Assembly (NCBI GenBank): GCA_016743235.1
Contig: VRZD01000008.1
Location: forward strand, 1-64,000
DNA length: 64,000 bases
Direction of reading: 5' to 3'
DNA from: Pantanalinema sp. GBBB05
GTDB taxonomy: Bacteria > Cyanobacteriota > Cyanobacteriia > Leptolyngbyales > Leptolyngbyaceae
Shown: one piece after another, positions 28,201 through 35,747 of the stretch
Position numbering within the stretch: the stretch's first letter is position 1
Layout of the letters: each line of letters begins with the position of its first letter
Made by a program: the position numbers and the translations under genes
Notes under the pieces: model-generated
What the model saw: only the letters and a program-made list of their open reading frames with translations
Told to the model about the DNA's origin: nothing
Databases searched by the model: none

Positions 28201-30024
28201 AAGAACAACACCTACTACTATGACGTCTTTCTATGGGATCGGGTAACGGGTAGCCTAACTTTGGTCAGTCGCACCAGTACAGGCAGCAGTGGCTTTGGAA
28301 ATTCGTATGGCGCGACGATTAGTAGTGACGGACGCTATGTGGCCTTTACCAGCAGCGCGAGCAATCTGGCGGCGAATGACAATGGTAGTGAGGATGTATT
28401 TCTGTGGGATCGGGTGACGGGCAGCATAACCCTGGTTAGCCGATCCAGTACAGGCAGCAGTAGCTACAGTTCTTCTGGTAGTGCAAGGATCAGTGAGGAT
28501 GGCAACTTTGTGGCATTTTCTAGTAGTGTTAGCAACTTGGTTGCCAATGATAGCAATGGTTCTACCGATGTGTTTGTCTGGAATCGCCAATCGAATAGTA
28601 TGAAGCTAGTCAGTCGATCAAGAGACGGCGGTGGTGGTAACCAATACTCTACTTCTCCCATTATCAGTAGCAATGGTAGCTATCTTGTCTTCACGAGTGC
28701 TGCTGACAATCTAGTGGGAGGCGACCTTAATGGAATAGAAGACGTATTTGGCATTGCGCTTGACTCTCCAGAAATCAGCATTAATAGTGTTAGTCAAGCT
28801 GAAGGTCGGGATGCTCTTACTGCTTATACTTTCACAGTAACTCTTGCCAATGCTAGCGATCGCGCTATTACAGTTCAATACACCACCGCTGATGGCACCG
28901 CCACGACAGCAGACAATGACTACGTGGCAGCCAGTGGTAGCCTGACCTTCAACCCCGGCGAAACCACCAAGACTATTACGATCTATGTCAAGGGCGATCG
29001 CAGACCGGAAACCGATGAAACCTTTCGCCTGCGATTGTTCAATCCCACCAACGCCGAGATTGCTCTTAATGCTGGCACTGTAATCGGCACGATTACGAAT
29101 GATGACAAACTCATCGGTCCTGACTTCAACAGCGACGGCAAGGTAGACCTGCTCTGGCGCAACACTCAAACCGGTCAACTGGGGATATGGTTGCTCAATG
29201 GCACCCAGTATGATCGGGTTGTAAGCCTACCGGTTGTCTCGGACCTCAACTGGAAAATGGAAGCCACAGCAGATTTTGACGGCGATGGCGATCTCGATCT
29301 GCTCTGGCGTCATGCGGTCACTGGACAAACTGGTCTTTGGATCCTCAACGGCACCAGCTTTGAGCGCAGCATTGCCTTGCCGGATGTTCCTGACCTCAAC
29401 TGGCAGATTGAAGAAACCGCCGACTTCAACGGCGACGGTAAGGTAGACCTGCTCTGGCGTAATACCCAAACCGGTCAATTGGGGATATGGTTGCTCAATG
29501 GCACCCAGTATGATCGGGCTGTAAGCCTGCCGGTTGTCTCTGACCTCAACTGGAAAATGGAAGCCATAGCGGATTTTGACGGCGATGGCGATCTCGATCT
29601 GCTCTGGCGTCATGCGGTCACTGGACAAACTGGTCTTTGGATCCTCAACGGCACTAGCTTTGAGCGCAGTATTGCCCTGCCGGATGTTCCTGACCTCAAC
29701 TGGCAGATTGAAGAAACCGCCGACTTCAATGGTGATGGTAAGGTAGACCTGCTCTGGCGCAACACTCAAACCGGTCAATTGGGGATATGGTTACTCAATG
29801 GCACCCAGTATGATCGGGCTGTGAGCCTACCGGTTGTCTCTGACCTCAACTGGAAAATGGAAGCCACAGCAGATTTTGACGGCGATGGTGATCTCGATTT
29901 GCTCTGGCGTCATGCGGTCACTGGACAAACTGGTCTTTGGATCCTCAACGGCACCAGCTTTGAGCGCAGCATTGCCTTGCCGGATGTTCCTGACCTCAAC
30001 TGGCAGATTGAGGAGTTAAAGTAG
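25264..30024 (+). CDS. DUF4347 / beta-propeller / Calx-beta / FG-GAP repeat surface protein
   Basis: 1586 residues. N-terminal DUF4347 (about 48-215) with His in HIVSHGEAGEL (about 104) and Cys in LLYGCNVAQGE (about 149), reminiscent of CD-clan peptidases. Then about 16 PD40/TolB-like repeats (about 225-1165), each around ISSDGRYVVFTSSASNLV plus a DVFLWDRVTG-type strand, able to form one or two beta-propellers. Next a Calx-beta domain (about 1170-1280; VQYTTADGTA, GETTKTITIYV). Last, six FG-GAP/VCBS-like 50-residue units with calcium-type DFNGDGKVDLLW loops. No classical signal peptide, so secretion is probably type I or unknown. Likely a large calcium-stabilised cell-surface or extracellular protein; binding or processing roles are inferred. 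Confidence 0.88.
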   Translation: MDFSTSSPAHQPLHSQPLLTSSIPNADAGITARSSLESLEPANGQLSRASSIVFIDSNVQDYQELIAGVQPGTEVYMLNPAQDAVAQITQTLLGRSGIASVHIVSHGEAGELQLGNTWLNSANLHSYRNDFQTWTSALTADADILLYGCNVAQGEVGRTFVQQLAQLTGADIAASQDWTGSTQLGGNWVLEVNTGEIAAALIFQASTIADYHHILPVELISTADPNLSPGDTAGAISGTVGDNGRYVVLTSSAGNLVANDMNSATDIFVRDLQTGTIQLVSANQTGTGSGNGASSMPNISRDGRYVVFASSANDLIANDTNNARDVFVRDLFTGTTTLVSANLAGTGSGNGISGIEYEYLRISNDNRYVVFTSSASDLVANDTNNAKDVFMRDLLTGTTILISVDLTGSTSANKASNNPSMSGDGRYIVFTSTASNLVAGDTNSSSDVFVRDRLTGTTMLVSANYTATGSGNRDSGSSDFPKISQDGRYVTFSSDASNLVANDLNGQRDVFRRDLVTGTTALVSVNYVGTGSGNLSTLGAAAMSEDGRYVAFKSNASDLVLSDTNRVIDVFVRDMVAGVTTLASVNQTGTGSGNGASGGYLDSRDFVRISGDGRYVVFNSEANNLVATDMNYSQDIFMRDLSTGVTTLISRTSSGSSANQKSSDTVISTDGQTIVFVSQADNLVSNDNNSMADVFAYRLTNGTVSLVSQRDPNILSVSGSGSSKPTSVSADGRYVVFTSNASNLVANDNNNSQDVFLWDRVTDSVTLVSQTSSGSSGNRISDSPTISSDGRYVAFTSYASNLVPNDNNSNGDVFLWERVTGNTTLVSRTSTGSSGNSTSASPAISSDGRYVAFTSSAGNLVLNDNNNAYDVFLWDRVTDSITLVSRTSTGSTGNSTSSSPRMSSDGRYVVFTSSASNLVPNDNSVQDVFLYDQVMDSITLVSRTSTGSSGNSTSASPTISSDGRYVVFESAASNLVPNAKNNTYYYDVFLWDRVTGSLTLVSRTSTGSSGFGNSYGATISSDGRYVAFTSSASNLAANDNGSEDVFLWDRVTGSITLVSRSSTGSSSYSSSGSARISEDGNFVAFSSSVSNLVANDSNGSTDVFVWNRQSNSMKLVSRSRDGGGGNQYSTSPIISSNGSYLVFTSAADNLVGGDLNGIEDVFGIALDSPEISINSVSQAEGRDALTAYTFTVTLANASDRAITVQYTTADGTATTADNDYVAASGSLTFNPGETTKTITIYVKGDRRPETDETFRLRLFNPTNAEIALNAGTVIGTITNDDKLIGPDFNSDGKVDLLWRNTQTGQLGIWLLNGTQYDRVVSLPVVSDLNWKMEATADFDGDGDLDLLWRHAVTGQTGLWILNGTSFERSIALPDVPDLNWQIEETADFNGDGKVDLLWRNTQTGQLGIWLLNGTQYDRAVSLPVVSDLNWKMEAIADFDGDGDLDLLWRHAVTGQTGLWILNGTSFERSIALPDVPDLNWQIEETADFNGDGKVDLLWRNTQTGQLGIWLLNGTQYDRAVSLPVVSDLNWKMEATADFDGDGDLDLLWRHAVTGQTGLWILNGTSFERSIALPDVPDLNWQIEELK
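29122..30021 (+). repeat. Three tandem 300-bp repeats encoding paired FG-GAP units
   Basis: Copies begin at 29122, 29422 and 29722, each starting GACTTCAA and encoding one 50-residue A unit (LLWRNTQTGQLGIWLLNG) plus one 50-residue B unit (LLWRHAVTGQTGLWILNG). Copies are nearly identical at the DNA level, with scattered, mostly silent differences. The array ends at the gene's last codons. Such arrays change copy number easily. Confidence 0.9.
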
Positions 30025-30057
30025 GTAGTTCACAGACGTCAAACTCTAGCATTCGTA

Positions 30058-32439
30058 TCAATCAACTTTAGATTTTAGGTGGACTGGAATCTCAATGATA
30101 AATTCTGTCCCGTGACCAACTTCAGAAACAAAGTGCAGCTGTCCTTGATGCTGCTGCGTGATGATTTGATAACTGATTGCCAGCCCCATCCCTGTCCCTT
30201 GTCCCACTGGCTTAGTGGTGAAGAAGGGATCAAATAAGCGTGGCTGGATATGTGCCGGAATACCAGGACCATTATCGGCGATACGAATGATCACTTGTGT
30301 GTCTTTGGTCTCCGTCCAAATTGTGATGCGACCAGGCGTTGTCGCACCTGGGTGGGATCTCCCATTCCGCTCGGTTAGAGCCTCAATGGCATTGCTCAGA
30401 AGATTCATCAATACTTGATTGAGTTGTCCCGCGTAGCACTCAATCTTGGGTAAATCCCCGTAGTGCTTGATCACTTCAATGGCGGCTTGCTCAGAGGTGG
30501 GCTGGAGGCGATTTTGCAGAAGCATTAGAGTGCTGTCGATGCCTTCGTGGAGGTCTACAGCCTTGACTTCTGCTTCATCCAGCCGGGAAAATACCCGTAA
30601 TGAGGAGACAATCTCGCGGATACGGCAAGCGCCAACGCGCATGGAGGCGAGGAGTTTCGGCAAATCATCCTTCAGAAATTCTAGGTCGATCGCCTCACAT
30701 TGTGACTGGAGAGCAGGCGGCAGCTGGCAACCAGCTTGCTGATACAGCTGCACTAACCTCAATAGATCCTGGGCATATTCCTCGGTATGAGTCAGATTGC
30801 CATAGATAAAGTTAACCGGATTATTAATTTCATGGGCAATGCCCGCCACCAGTTGCCCTAAGCTGGACATTTTCTCGCTTTGCACGAGCTGAGTTTGGGC
30901 TTGCTGGAGCTGAACTAGCGTTTGATTGAGTAATTCCACCTGGGTTTGCGTCTGGCTGTACAGCTCCGCTTGACGCACGGCGATCGCCAGTTGGTCAATG
31001 ACTGCGTGTAGCAGTTCCCGGTCAGCTTGACTGAGGCGCTTGGGATAACAGGCAATTAAGTACCCTAACTCTCCCTGCTCAGTAGGTAGCGTTAATGCAA
31101 AATAATGCCCCGCCCTAAGCTGTAACACCTGTTGAAGCGGCTCAGAGCTAGCATATAGTTGTACCGAGGCTCCGCTCGCTAAAGTACTCTTAAAATCACA
31201 GGCTGGGTCGTAGGTAAATAACCCAGCAGGTTCTGCGGCTGGAGAGCGGTAAAGCAGCTCAAGACCATGCATTTCAGGTTTATCCCAGCCAAATAACACC
31301 TGCTCAAGAGGGGCAAGGCTTGCTAGTTCGGTCACCGTGGTTTGAAGAATCGTTGTCAGTTCCAAGGACTGCCGAATGCGAGTGGTGAGGCGGTTGAGCA
31401 ACGCTTCTTGAGCCGCACGGGTTCGGGCATATTCATAGGCTTGGACTTGTCGCCAAATACCAACAATGGCGACCACCATCAATGCTCCCACTACTATAGC
31501 CAGAAAATTGAGAGCATCTAAATGTCGTTCAAGATTCTCATGCGGAATCACCAGCGCGATCGACCAACCAGCTTCCTTCAGTGGCACATAAGCAACATAC
31601 TGCCACTGATCGTCAATGCGCACCAGTTCTACCCCTTCTGCATGGGCAACCATGCGTTCAGCTAGCCTAGCCAATTCAGGCATTTTAGACCGCAAAAAGC
31701 TGGGAGCTGGATACTCAGGAGTACCGATTAACTCGGCATTCGGGTGAGAGATCGGCACCCCCAACGAATTCAGGGCAAAGGCATAGCTCTGTGGACCGTA
31801 CTGGAGCTGTTCTACCACCTTCAGGACATGGTTGATGGGAATTGCCCCACTGACCACTCCAACGGGTTTTGGACGAGCAGTGAGCCGAATTGGAGCGCTA
31901 ACATTGATTTGCACAACCCCTGTAGTGCGACTGAGAATGGGATTCGCAACACTCACTTTCCCGGCCATGCCATTGATAAACCATTCCCGGTCTTTGATAC
32001 TGATGCCAGTCTGTCCCTTCGCCGTGTTGTAATTCCAGCCATCCGTCAGAGCGATCGAGAAGATATGGAATTCACTATTGCGGCGCAGTTCTGAGCGATA
32101 ATACGGCTCAATCTGGGACCAGTCTAAAGTTTGTACTACTGGGCTGTTAGCCAGCATCTGTACTTCGGCTTTGCGTACCGCGAGCCACTGGTCAATCTCC
32201 GCACTGCCTTGATGAATTTTGGCGAGTGCTTGCTGCCTCAGATTATCTAACAGGAGTTCCCGAGCCGTGCGATAGCTCAACACAGCTACGGTAGTCATAG
32301 CGAGTGCCGCTCCAGTGAGACTACACAATACGAGAAAACGGCGAGAATGAATGAAGTATAGCCAATGGTTAAACCTGGAGAGTGACATACCGCTATCCTG
32401 AAGTAGGAATCTTCTGTAGGATGCCCGTAAATTCTTCAT
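30058..32439 (-). CDS. Cache-domain sensor histidine kinase with GAF-like region
   Basis: 793 residues. Transmembrane helix at about 35-55, an extracytoplasmic double-Cache sensor (about 60-310; contains DREWFINGMAGKVSVANPIL and GVVSGAIPINHVLKVVE), second helix at about 318-338, a degenerate GAF (about 350-500), coiled coil, HisKA with phospho-acceptor near 537 in GQLVAGIAHEINNPVNF, and HATPase_c ending GQGTGMGLAISYQ. No receiver. It likely senses a small molecule outside the inner membrane. Its kinase half closely matches the protein at 1509-4544, so the two may share a target regulator. It converges on the DUF4347 gene, 33 bp apart. Confidence 0.93.
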   Translation of the reverse strand: MKNLRASYRRFLLQDSGMSLSRFNHWLYFIHSRRFLVLCSLTGAALAMTTVAVLSYRTARELLLDNLRQQALAKIHQGSAEIDQWLAVRKAEVQMLANSPVVQTLDWSQIEPYYRSELRRNSEFHIFSIALTDGWNYNTAKGQTGISIKDREWFINGMAGKVSVANPILSRTTGVVQINVSAPIRLTARPKPVGVVSGAIPINHVLKVVEQLQYGPQSYAFALNSLGVPISHPNAELIGTPEYPAPSFLRSKMPELARLAERMVAHAEGVELVRIDDQWQYVAYVPLKEAGWSIALVIPHENLERHLDALNFLAIVVGALMVVAIVGIWRQVQAYEYARTRAAQEALLNRLTTRIRQSLELTTILQTTVTELASLAPLEQVLFGWDKPEMHGLELLYRSPAAEPAGLFTYDPACDFKSTLASGASVQLYASSEPLQQVLQLRAGHYFALTLPTEQGELGYLIACYPKRLSQADRELLHAVIDQLAIAVRQAELYSQTQTQVELLNQTLVQLQQAQTQLVQSEKMSSLGQLVAGIAHEINNPVNFIYGNLTHTEEYAQDLLRLVQLYQQAGCQLPPALQSQCEAIDLEFLKDDLPKLLASMRVGACRIREIVSSLRVFSRLDEAEVKAVDLHEGIDSTLMLLQNRLQPTSEQAAIEVIKHYGDLPKIECYAGQLNQVLMNLLSNAIEALTERNGRSHPGATTPGRITIWTETKDTQVIIRIADNGPGIPAHIQPRLFDPFFTTKPVGQGTGMGLAISYQIITQQHQGQLHFVSEVGHGTEFIIEIPVHLKSKVD

Positions 32440-33125
32440 GAAGCTTAACGTTTAGCAAAATCCAGCCATTTAGCGGATCCCTACTTGAGTTTTCTCTATA
32501 AGAAGTATTGGAATCGTCAACAGAATTTAGTGAATTTACCAGAGAAAAAGTTAGGCTAAGTTTGTATCTGAACAGGTTAGTTTTTCGACCTACACATCCA
32601 AATTGATCGCGGCGATCGTTCGTCAGCTTGGAATAATTTACTTCTGGAACTCAGATCAGCTTGCCCCTTATGGTTCTAGCTCAACAATCTGCTATCCAGC
32701 GTTCCAATAGGTTGTAGTCATGATGATATCGATCGTCCGGTTATCCAGTTATACAGGCTACCGTGTACACAGATCTTTGATTGAGTCGCAAATTCGGGTT
32801 TGATCCCCCTCGTATTTTGAAAGGAGAGCAGTAGACCGATTCCCCTTTTTAAGAGGGACTTCAAATGATCTTTGGTTCGGTTCCCTCCTTGTTAAGGAGG
32901 GCTAGGGAGAATCGGCTCGACTTGTTTTGTACGCAGTTAGGTTATACAGGAGAGACAGCATCTTGTTAGGATGCAATAGAGGTTAGATGGTAGAGATGTG
33001 ATTCTGATAGGAACTGTCCAGTATTCTTGTCAGAGTGCTACCCAGCCTGAACAAGCTAGTCTAATTGCTGCTGGCTCATCGGAGGGGATGAATGTCTGGT
33101 GAATGATGTATAGAATGGAGCATTT
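32440..33125. other. Intergenic region of 686 bp with a dispersed palindromic repeat
   Basis: No gene is supported. It contains one palindromic repeat at 32836-32915 (listed separately). A GGAG lies just ahead of the next gene's ATG at 33126. Otherwise unremarkable. Confidence 0.5.
32836..32915. repeat. Cyanobacterial interspersed palindromic repeat (non-coding)
   Basis: The ends CCGATTCCCC and GGGAGAATCGG are imperfect inverted copies. Inside are two runs of the type CCCCTTTTTAAGAGGG and CCTCCTTGTTAAGGAGGG, followed by CTAGGGAGA. This layout matches the abundant CCCCCTT...AAGGGGG repeats between genes in many filamentous cyanobacteria. No coding capacity; possibly MITE-like. Confidence 0.55.
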
Positions 33126-33758
33126 ATGCCAGGTGGGTTTGGAGCACCAAGAGCGACGAAGCGGCAGAAGGGGAAAACTGGGTGGCAGGAGATCCGGCAA
33201 TTAACGGACAGGCTGACACAGCCGGTTGAGGAACGCTCACAGAATGGGGCAAGGCAGGCAGAGATCGAAGCCCTATTAACTCAGTATCACCAGGACCACC
33301 CGGAGGAAGCCGCGCTAGCCTGGTCGATCGGAGTGTATAACCCGCTAGCCCAGGTAGACTTGGTCACCGTGGGGGCTCGCTTTCTAGAGCCTGATGAAGA
33401 AGATTGGTTAGCGATCGCCCGGATGGTGGGTTGGTTGTTGGCTGACGATGAGCTAGATGCAATTTACTTTACAGCACCCCCGCCAGAGTTTGCGCTCGCA
33501 CAAGCGGATTGGTATGTGCGTCCTGACCTGACCGACTTCCTAGAATCACCCATGTTGTTGCAGGAAGTAGTACATCACTATCCCATCCCTGTGGAAGTGC
33601 TGCAAGAGGTGAGTGAGGAGTGGATTCAGCAGCTTGGCTGGACCAGATCTCAACGGGAGCAATTTATCCAGAAAGTGTTTGGCGCCCCGGAAGCGGAGTT
33701 GACCAAGAGCGATTGGGAGATTTTGTTGTTTGAACTCCAAATTCAGATGGAACTTTAG
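33126..33758 (+). CDS. Hypothetical acidic protein, unrecognised
   Basis: 210 residues, ATG 33126 with GGAG about 8 bases upstream. A short basic, low-complexity N terminus (GAPRATKRQKGKTGW) is followed by an acidic, Trp- and Leu-rich globular region with many Glu/Asp. No signal peptide, membrane segment or known motif. The regular codon pattern and good ribosome site argue it is real. It converges on hppD. Function unknown. Confidence 0.75.
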   Translation: MPGGFGAPRATKRQKGKTGWQEIRQLTDRLTQPVEERSQNGARQAEIEALLTQYHQDHPEEAALAWSIGVYNPLAQVDLVTVGARFLEPDEEDWLAIARMVGWLLADDELDAIYFTAPPPEFALAQADWYVRPDLTDFLESPMLLQEVVHHYPIPVEVLQEVSEEWIQQLGWTRSQREQFIQKVFGAPEAELTKSDWEILLFELQIQMEL

Positions 33759-33872
33759 AGACAACATCCGACAAAGAGCAAGACATCATCGCAGCACCTC
33801 CAGGGTCGTTGACGAGAATCTCCAAAGCGGCAATGGTTTTTGCTCCATTGCCATCCGCATCATAGACTAATG

Positions 33873-34955
33873 CTAAAGATTACCGCGTAAAGCTTGTTCC
33901 CGCTCTAAAGCGACAAATAGGGATTTGAAATTTCCGGCACCAAATCCACGGGAACCGTGACGTTCAATGATTTCAAAGAATAGAGTGGGACGATCGCCGA
34001 TCGGCTTAGTAAATAGTTGCAAGAGATAGCCTTCGTGATCGCGATCAACGAGAATACCTAGTTCGGCCAGTTGGTTGACTGGCAGATCAATTTCCTTAAC
34101 CCAGTCACCTAAATCATCATAATAGGTTTTAGGAATCGGTAAGAATTCCACGCCTGCCTGCCGCAGTTGCATTACAGTTTGAACAATGTCATCGGTGGCT
34201 AAACCTAAGTGTTGAATCCCAGGACCATAATGATAATCCAAATATTCCTGAATCTGAGATTTGCGTCGTCCCGGAGCGGGTTCATTAATGTTGATGATAG
34301 TTTTGTTACCATCTTCTAGCACTTTTGACATTAAGGCTGAGTATTCAGTTGAAATTGCATGATCATCAAAATGCATCCGGACATCAAATCCCAGAGTTTT
34401 TACGAAAAACTCAACCCAATGATCCATGGCGCCAAATTCAACATTGCCAACGATATGGTCGATGCTCTTCAGACCCATAGACTGATTGGAGGCTGACCGA
34501 TGCACAAAGCCTGGGGCAAAGATGCCATGATAGTCGTTGCGATCGACAAATTTAATTAAAGTATCACCAAACGCACGAATGGCAGCAAATCGGAATACCC
34601 CATATGAGTCTTCCTGAGTTGTCGGCGGAATCGCCCCGATCGCTCCCCGCTCGATAGCACTTTGGTAAGCCGTGAATACATCACTCACTGCCAAAGCAAT
34701 CACCGCGATCGTATCACCGTGTTTGAACACACTCCGTGCGATCGCGGACTCTAGACCTAATGCGGAACTAATGACGAAACGGATCTCTCCTTGCTCCATC
34801 ACATAGGATGTAGTTTTACGTTCACCAGTTTCTAGACCTTGATACGCTGTAGTCGTAAATCCGAAGCATTTCGCGTAAACCATGGCAGCTTGCTTGGCAT
34901 TGCCAACATAAAATTCCAGATGGTCGAGTCCTTTGATAGGGTAGATGTCTCTCAT
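33873..34955 (-). CDS. hppD: 4-hydroxyphenylpyruvate dioxygenase
   Basis: 360 residues. A non-heme Fe(II) enzyme that turns 4-hydroxyphenylpyruvate into homogentisate, which in cyanobacteria feeds tocopherol synthesis and tyrosine breakdown. The two vicinal-oxygen-chelate halves are visible. Iron ligands fit H167 (SIDHIVGN), H249 (GIQHLGLA) and E328 (FFEIIERHG). The C-terminal GSRGFGAGNFKSLF is the gate helix signature and favours HPPD over 4-hydroxymandelate synthase. It stands alone, divergent from the NRPS across a 792-bp gap. Confidence 0.95.
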   Translation of the reverse strand: MRDIYPIKGLDHLEFYVGNAKQAAMVYAKCFGFTTTAYQGLETGERKTTSYVMEQGEIRFVISSALGLESAIARSVFKHGDTIAVIALAVSDVFTAYQSAIERGAIGAIPPTTQEDSYGVFRFAAIRAFGDTLIKFVDRNDYHGIFAPGFVHRSASNQSMGLKSIDHIVGNVEFGAMDHWVEFFVKTLGFDVRMHFDDHAISTEYSALMSKVLEDGNKTIININEPAPGRRKSQIQEYLDYHYGPGIQHLGLATDDIVQTVMQLRQAGVEFLPIPKTYYDDLGDWVKEIDLPVNQLAELGILVDRDHEGYLLQLFTKPIGDRPTLFFEIIERHGSRGFGAGNFKSLFVALEREQALRGNL

Positions 34956-35747
34956 GATTGTTGCTTCTGGACGGGTGAATGAAACGGAACAGGATAGGAG
35001 ATAGTTTCAGCTTTAAATAGTTTTAGGGTTCAGTTTTACCCTTTATGCACCACCCTTAATGCTAAAGGTGATTAGTTTGGAGCTAAGTGCTGAGCCATAA
35101 CGACAAACTTAACGCCGACTTAAGGGAATAATGTTGCAGGGATAATCTATTGCTATTCAGTCTGGACTTCACTATAGGCGGGTTGAAACCGGATCAATAG
35201 TCGATTTATGTAGTCTTTATGAAACTCGAAGACTTTATCAAGATCAGCCCGTATATTCCCCTAAGTAGTGCGGAATTGCCTACAAGCGTGGTGTAGCAAC
35301 CATAATCAAGATTGGAAGCAGTGATTGTTTATACATTTTATCGAGACTATAAAGTTTTCTTGGATGAGAGGTTAATCTAAGTTCTTATTAAAAACCCTGA
35401 CTAACCCTCAAACCGATACTTATTGCTGTTGAGATCACCCTACATCTGTCTATAGAATTATGTTTTTTTCTAATGAACTTTCCGGGCAATTACTGGTTTC
35501 CTCAAAAAAGCCATGTTAGCCTTCTGTTCTGGACATTTTGAGCTATTTTTTTATCAATCCAATTCTAGAAGTATGAAGTTGTTCTAATTTAGCCAGTAAT
35601 AATCAGGAGTGGGCTGTCCAGCGACTGTAGCCCTATAAGATTTCCGACATTAAAACTGCCAGAGCCTACTGCGTACATTTAGCAGTTACGTCTATCAGTT
35701 AGCAGTACCAAATTCATTCAACTGTTCGCCCCATACAGGAGACTTAC
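34956..35747. other. Divergent intergenic region between hppD and the NRPS (792 bp)
   Basis: AT-rich and long enough for extended regulation of both genes. No known motif is recognised. A 25-codon open frame at 35219-35296 (MKLEDFIKISPYIPLSSAEL and five more) looks peptide-like but lacks a good ribosome site; I do not call it a gene. The NRPS ATG at 35748 has AGGAG seven bases upstream. Confidence 0.45.

Noticed and set aside
29227-29778. 183-residue repetitive minus-strand frame
   Set aside because: Mirror image of the FG-GAP repeats on the plus strand; its repetitiveness comes from the 300-bp tandem repeat.
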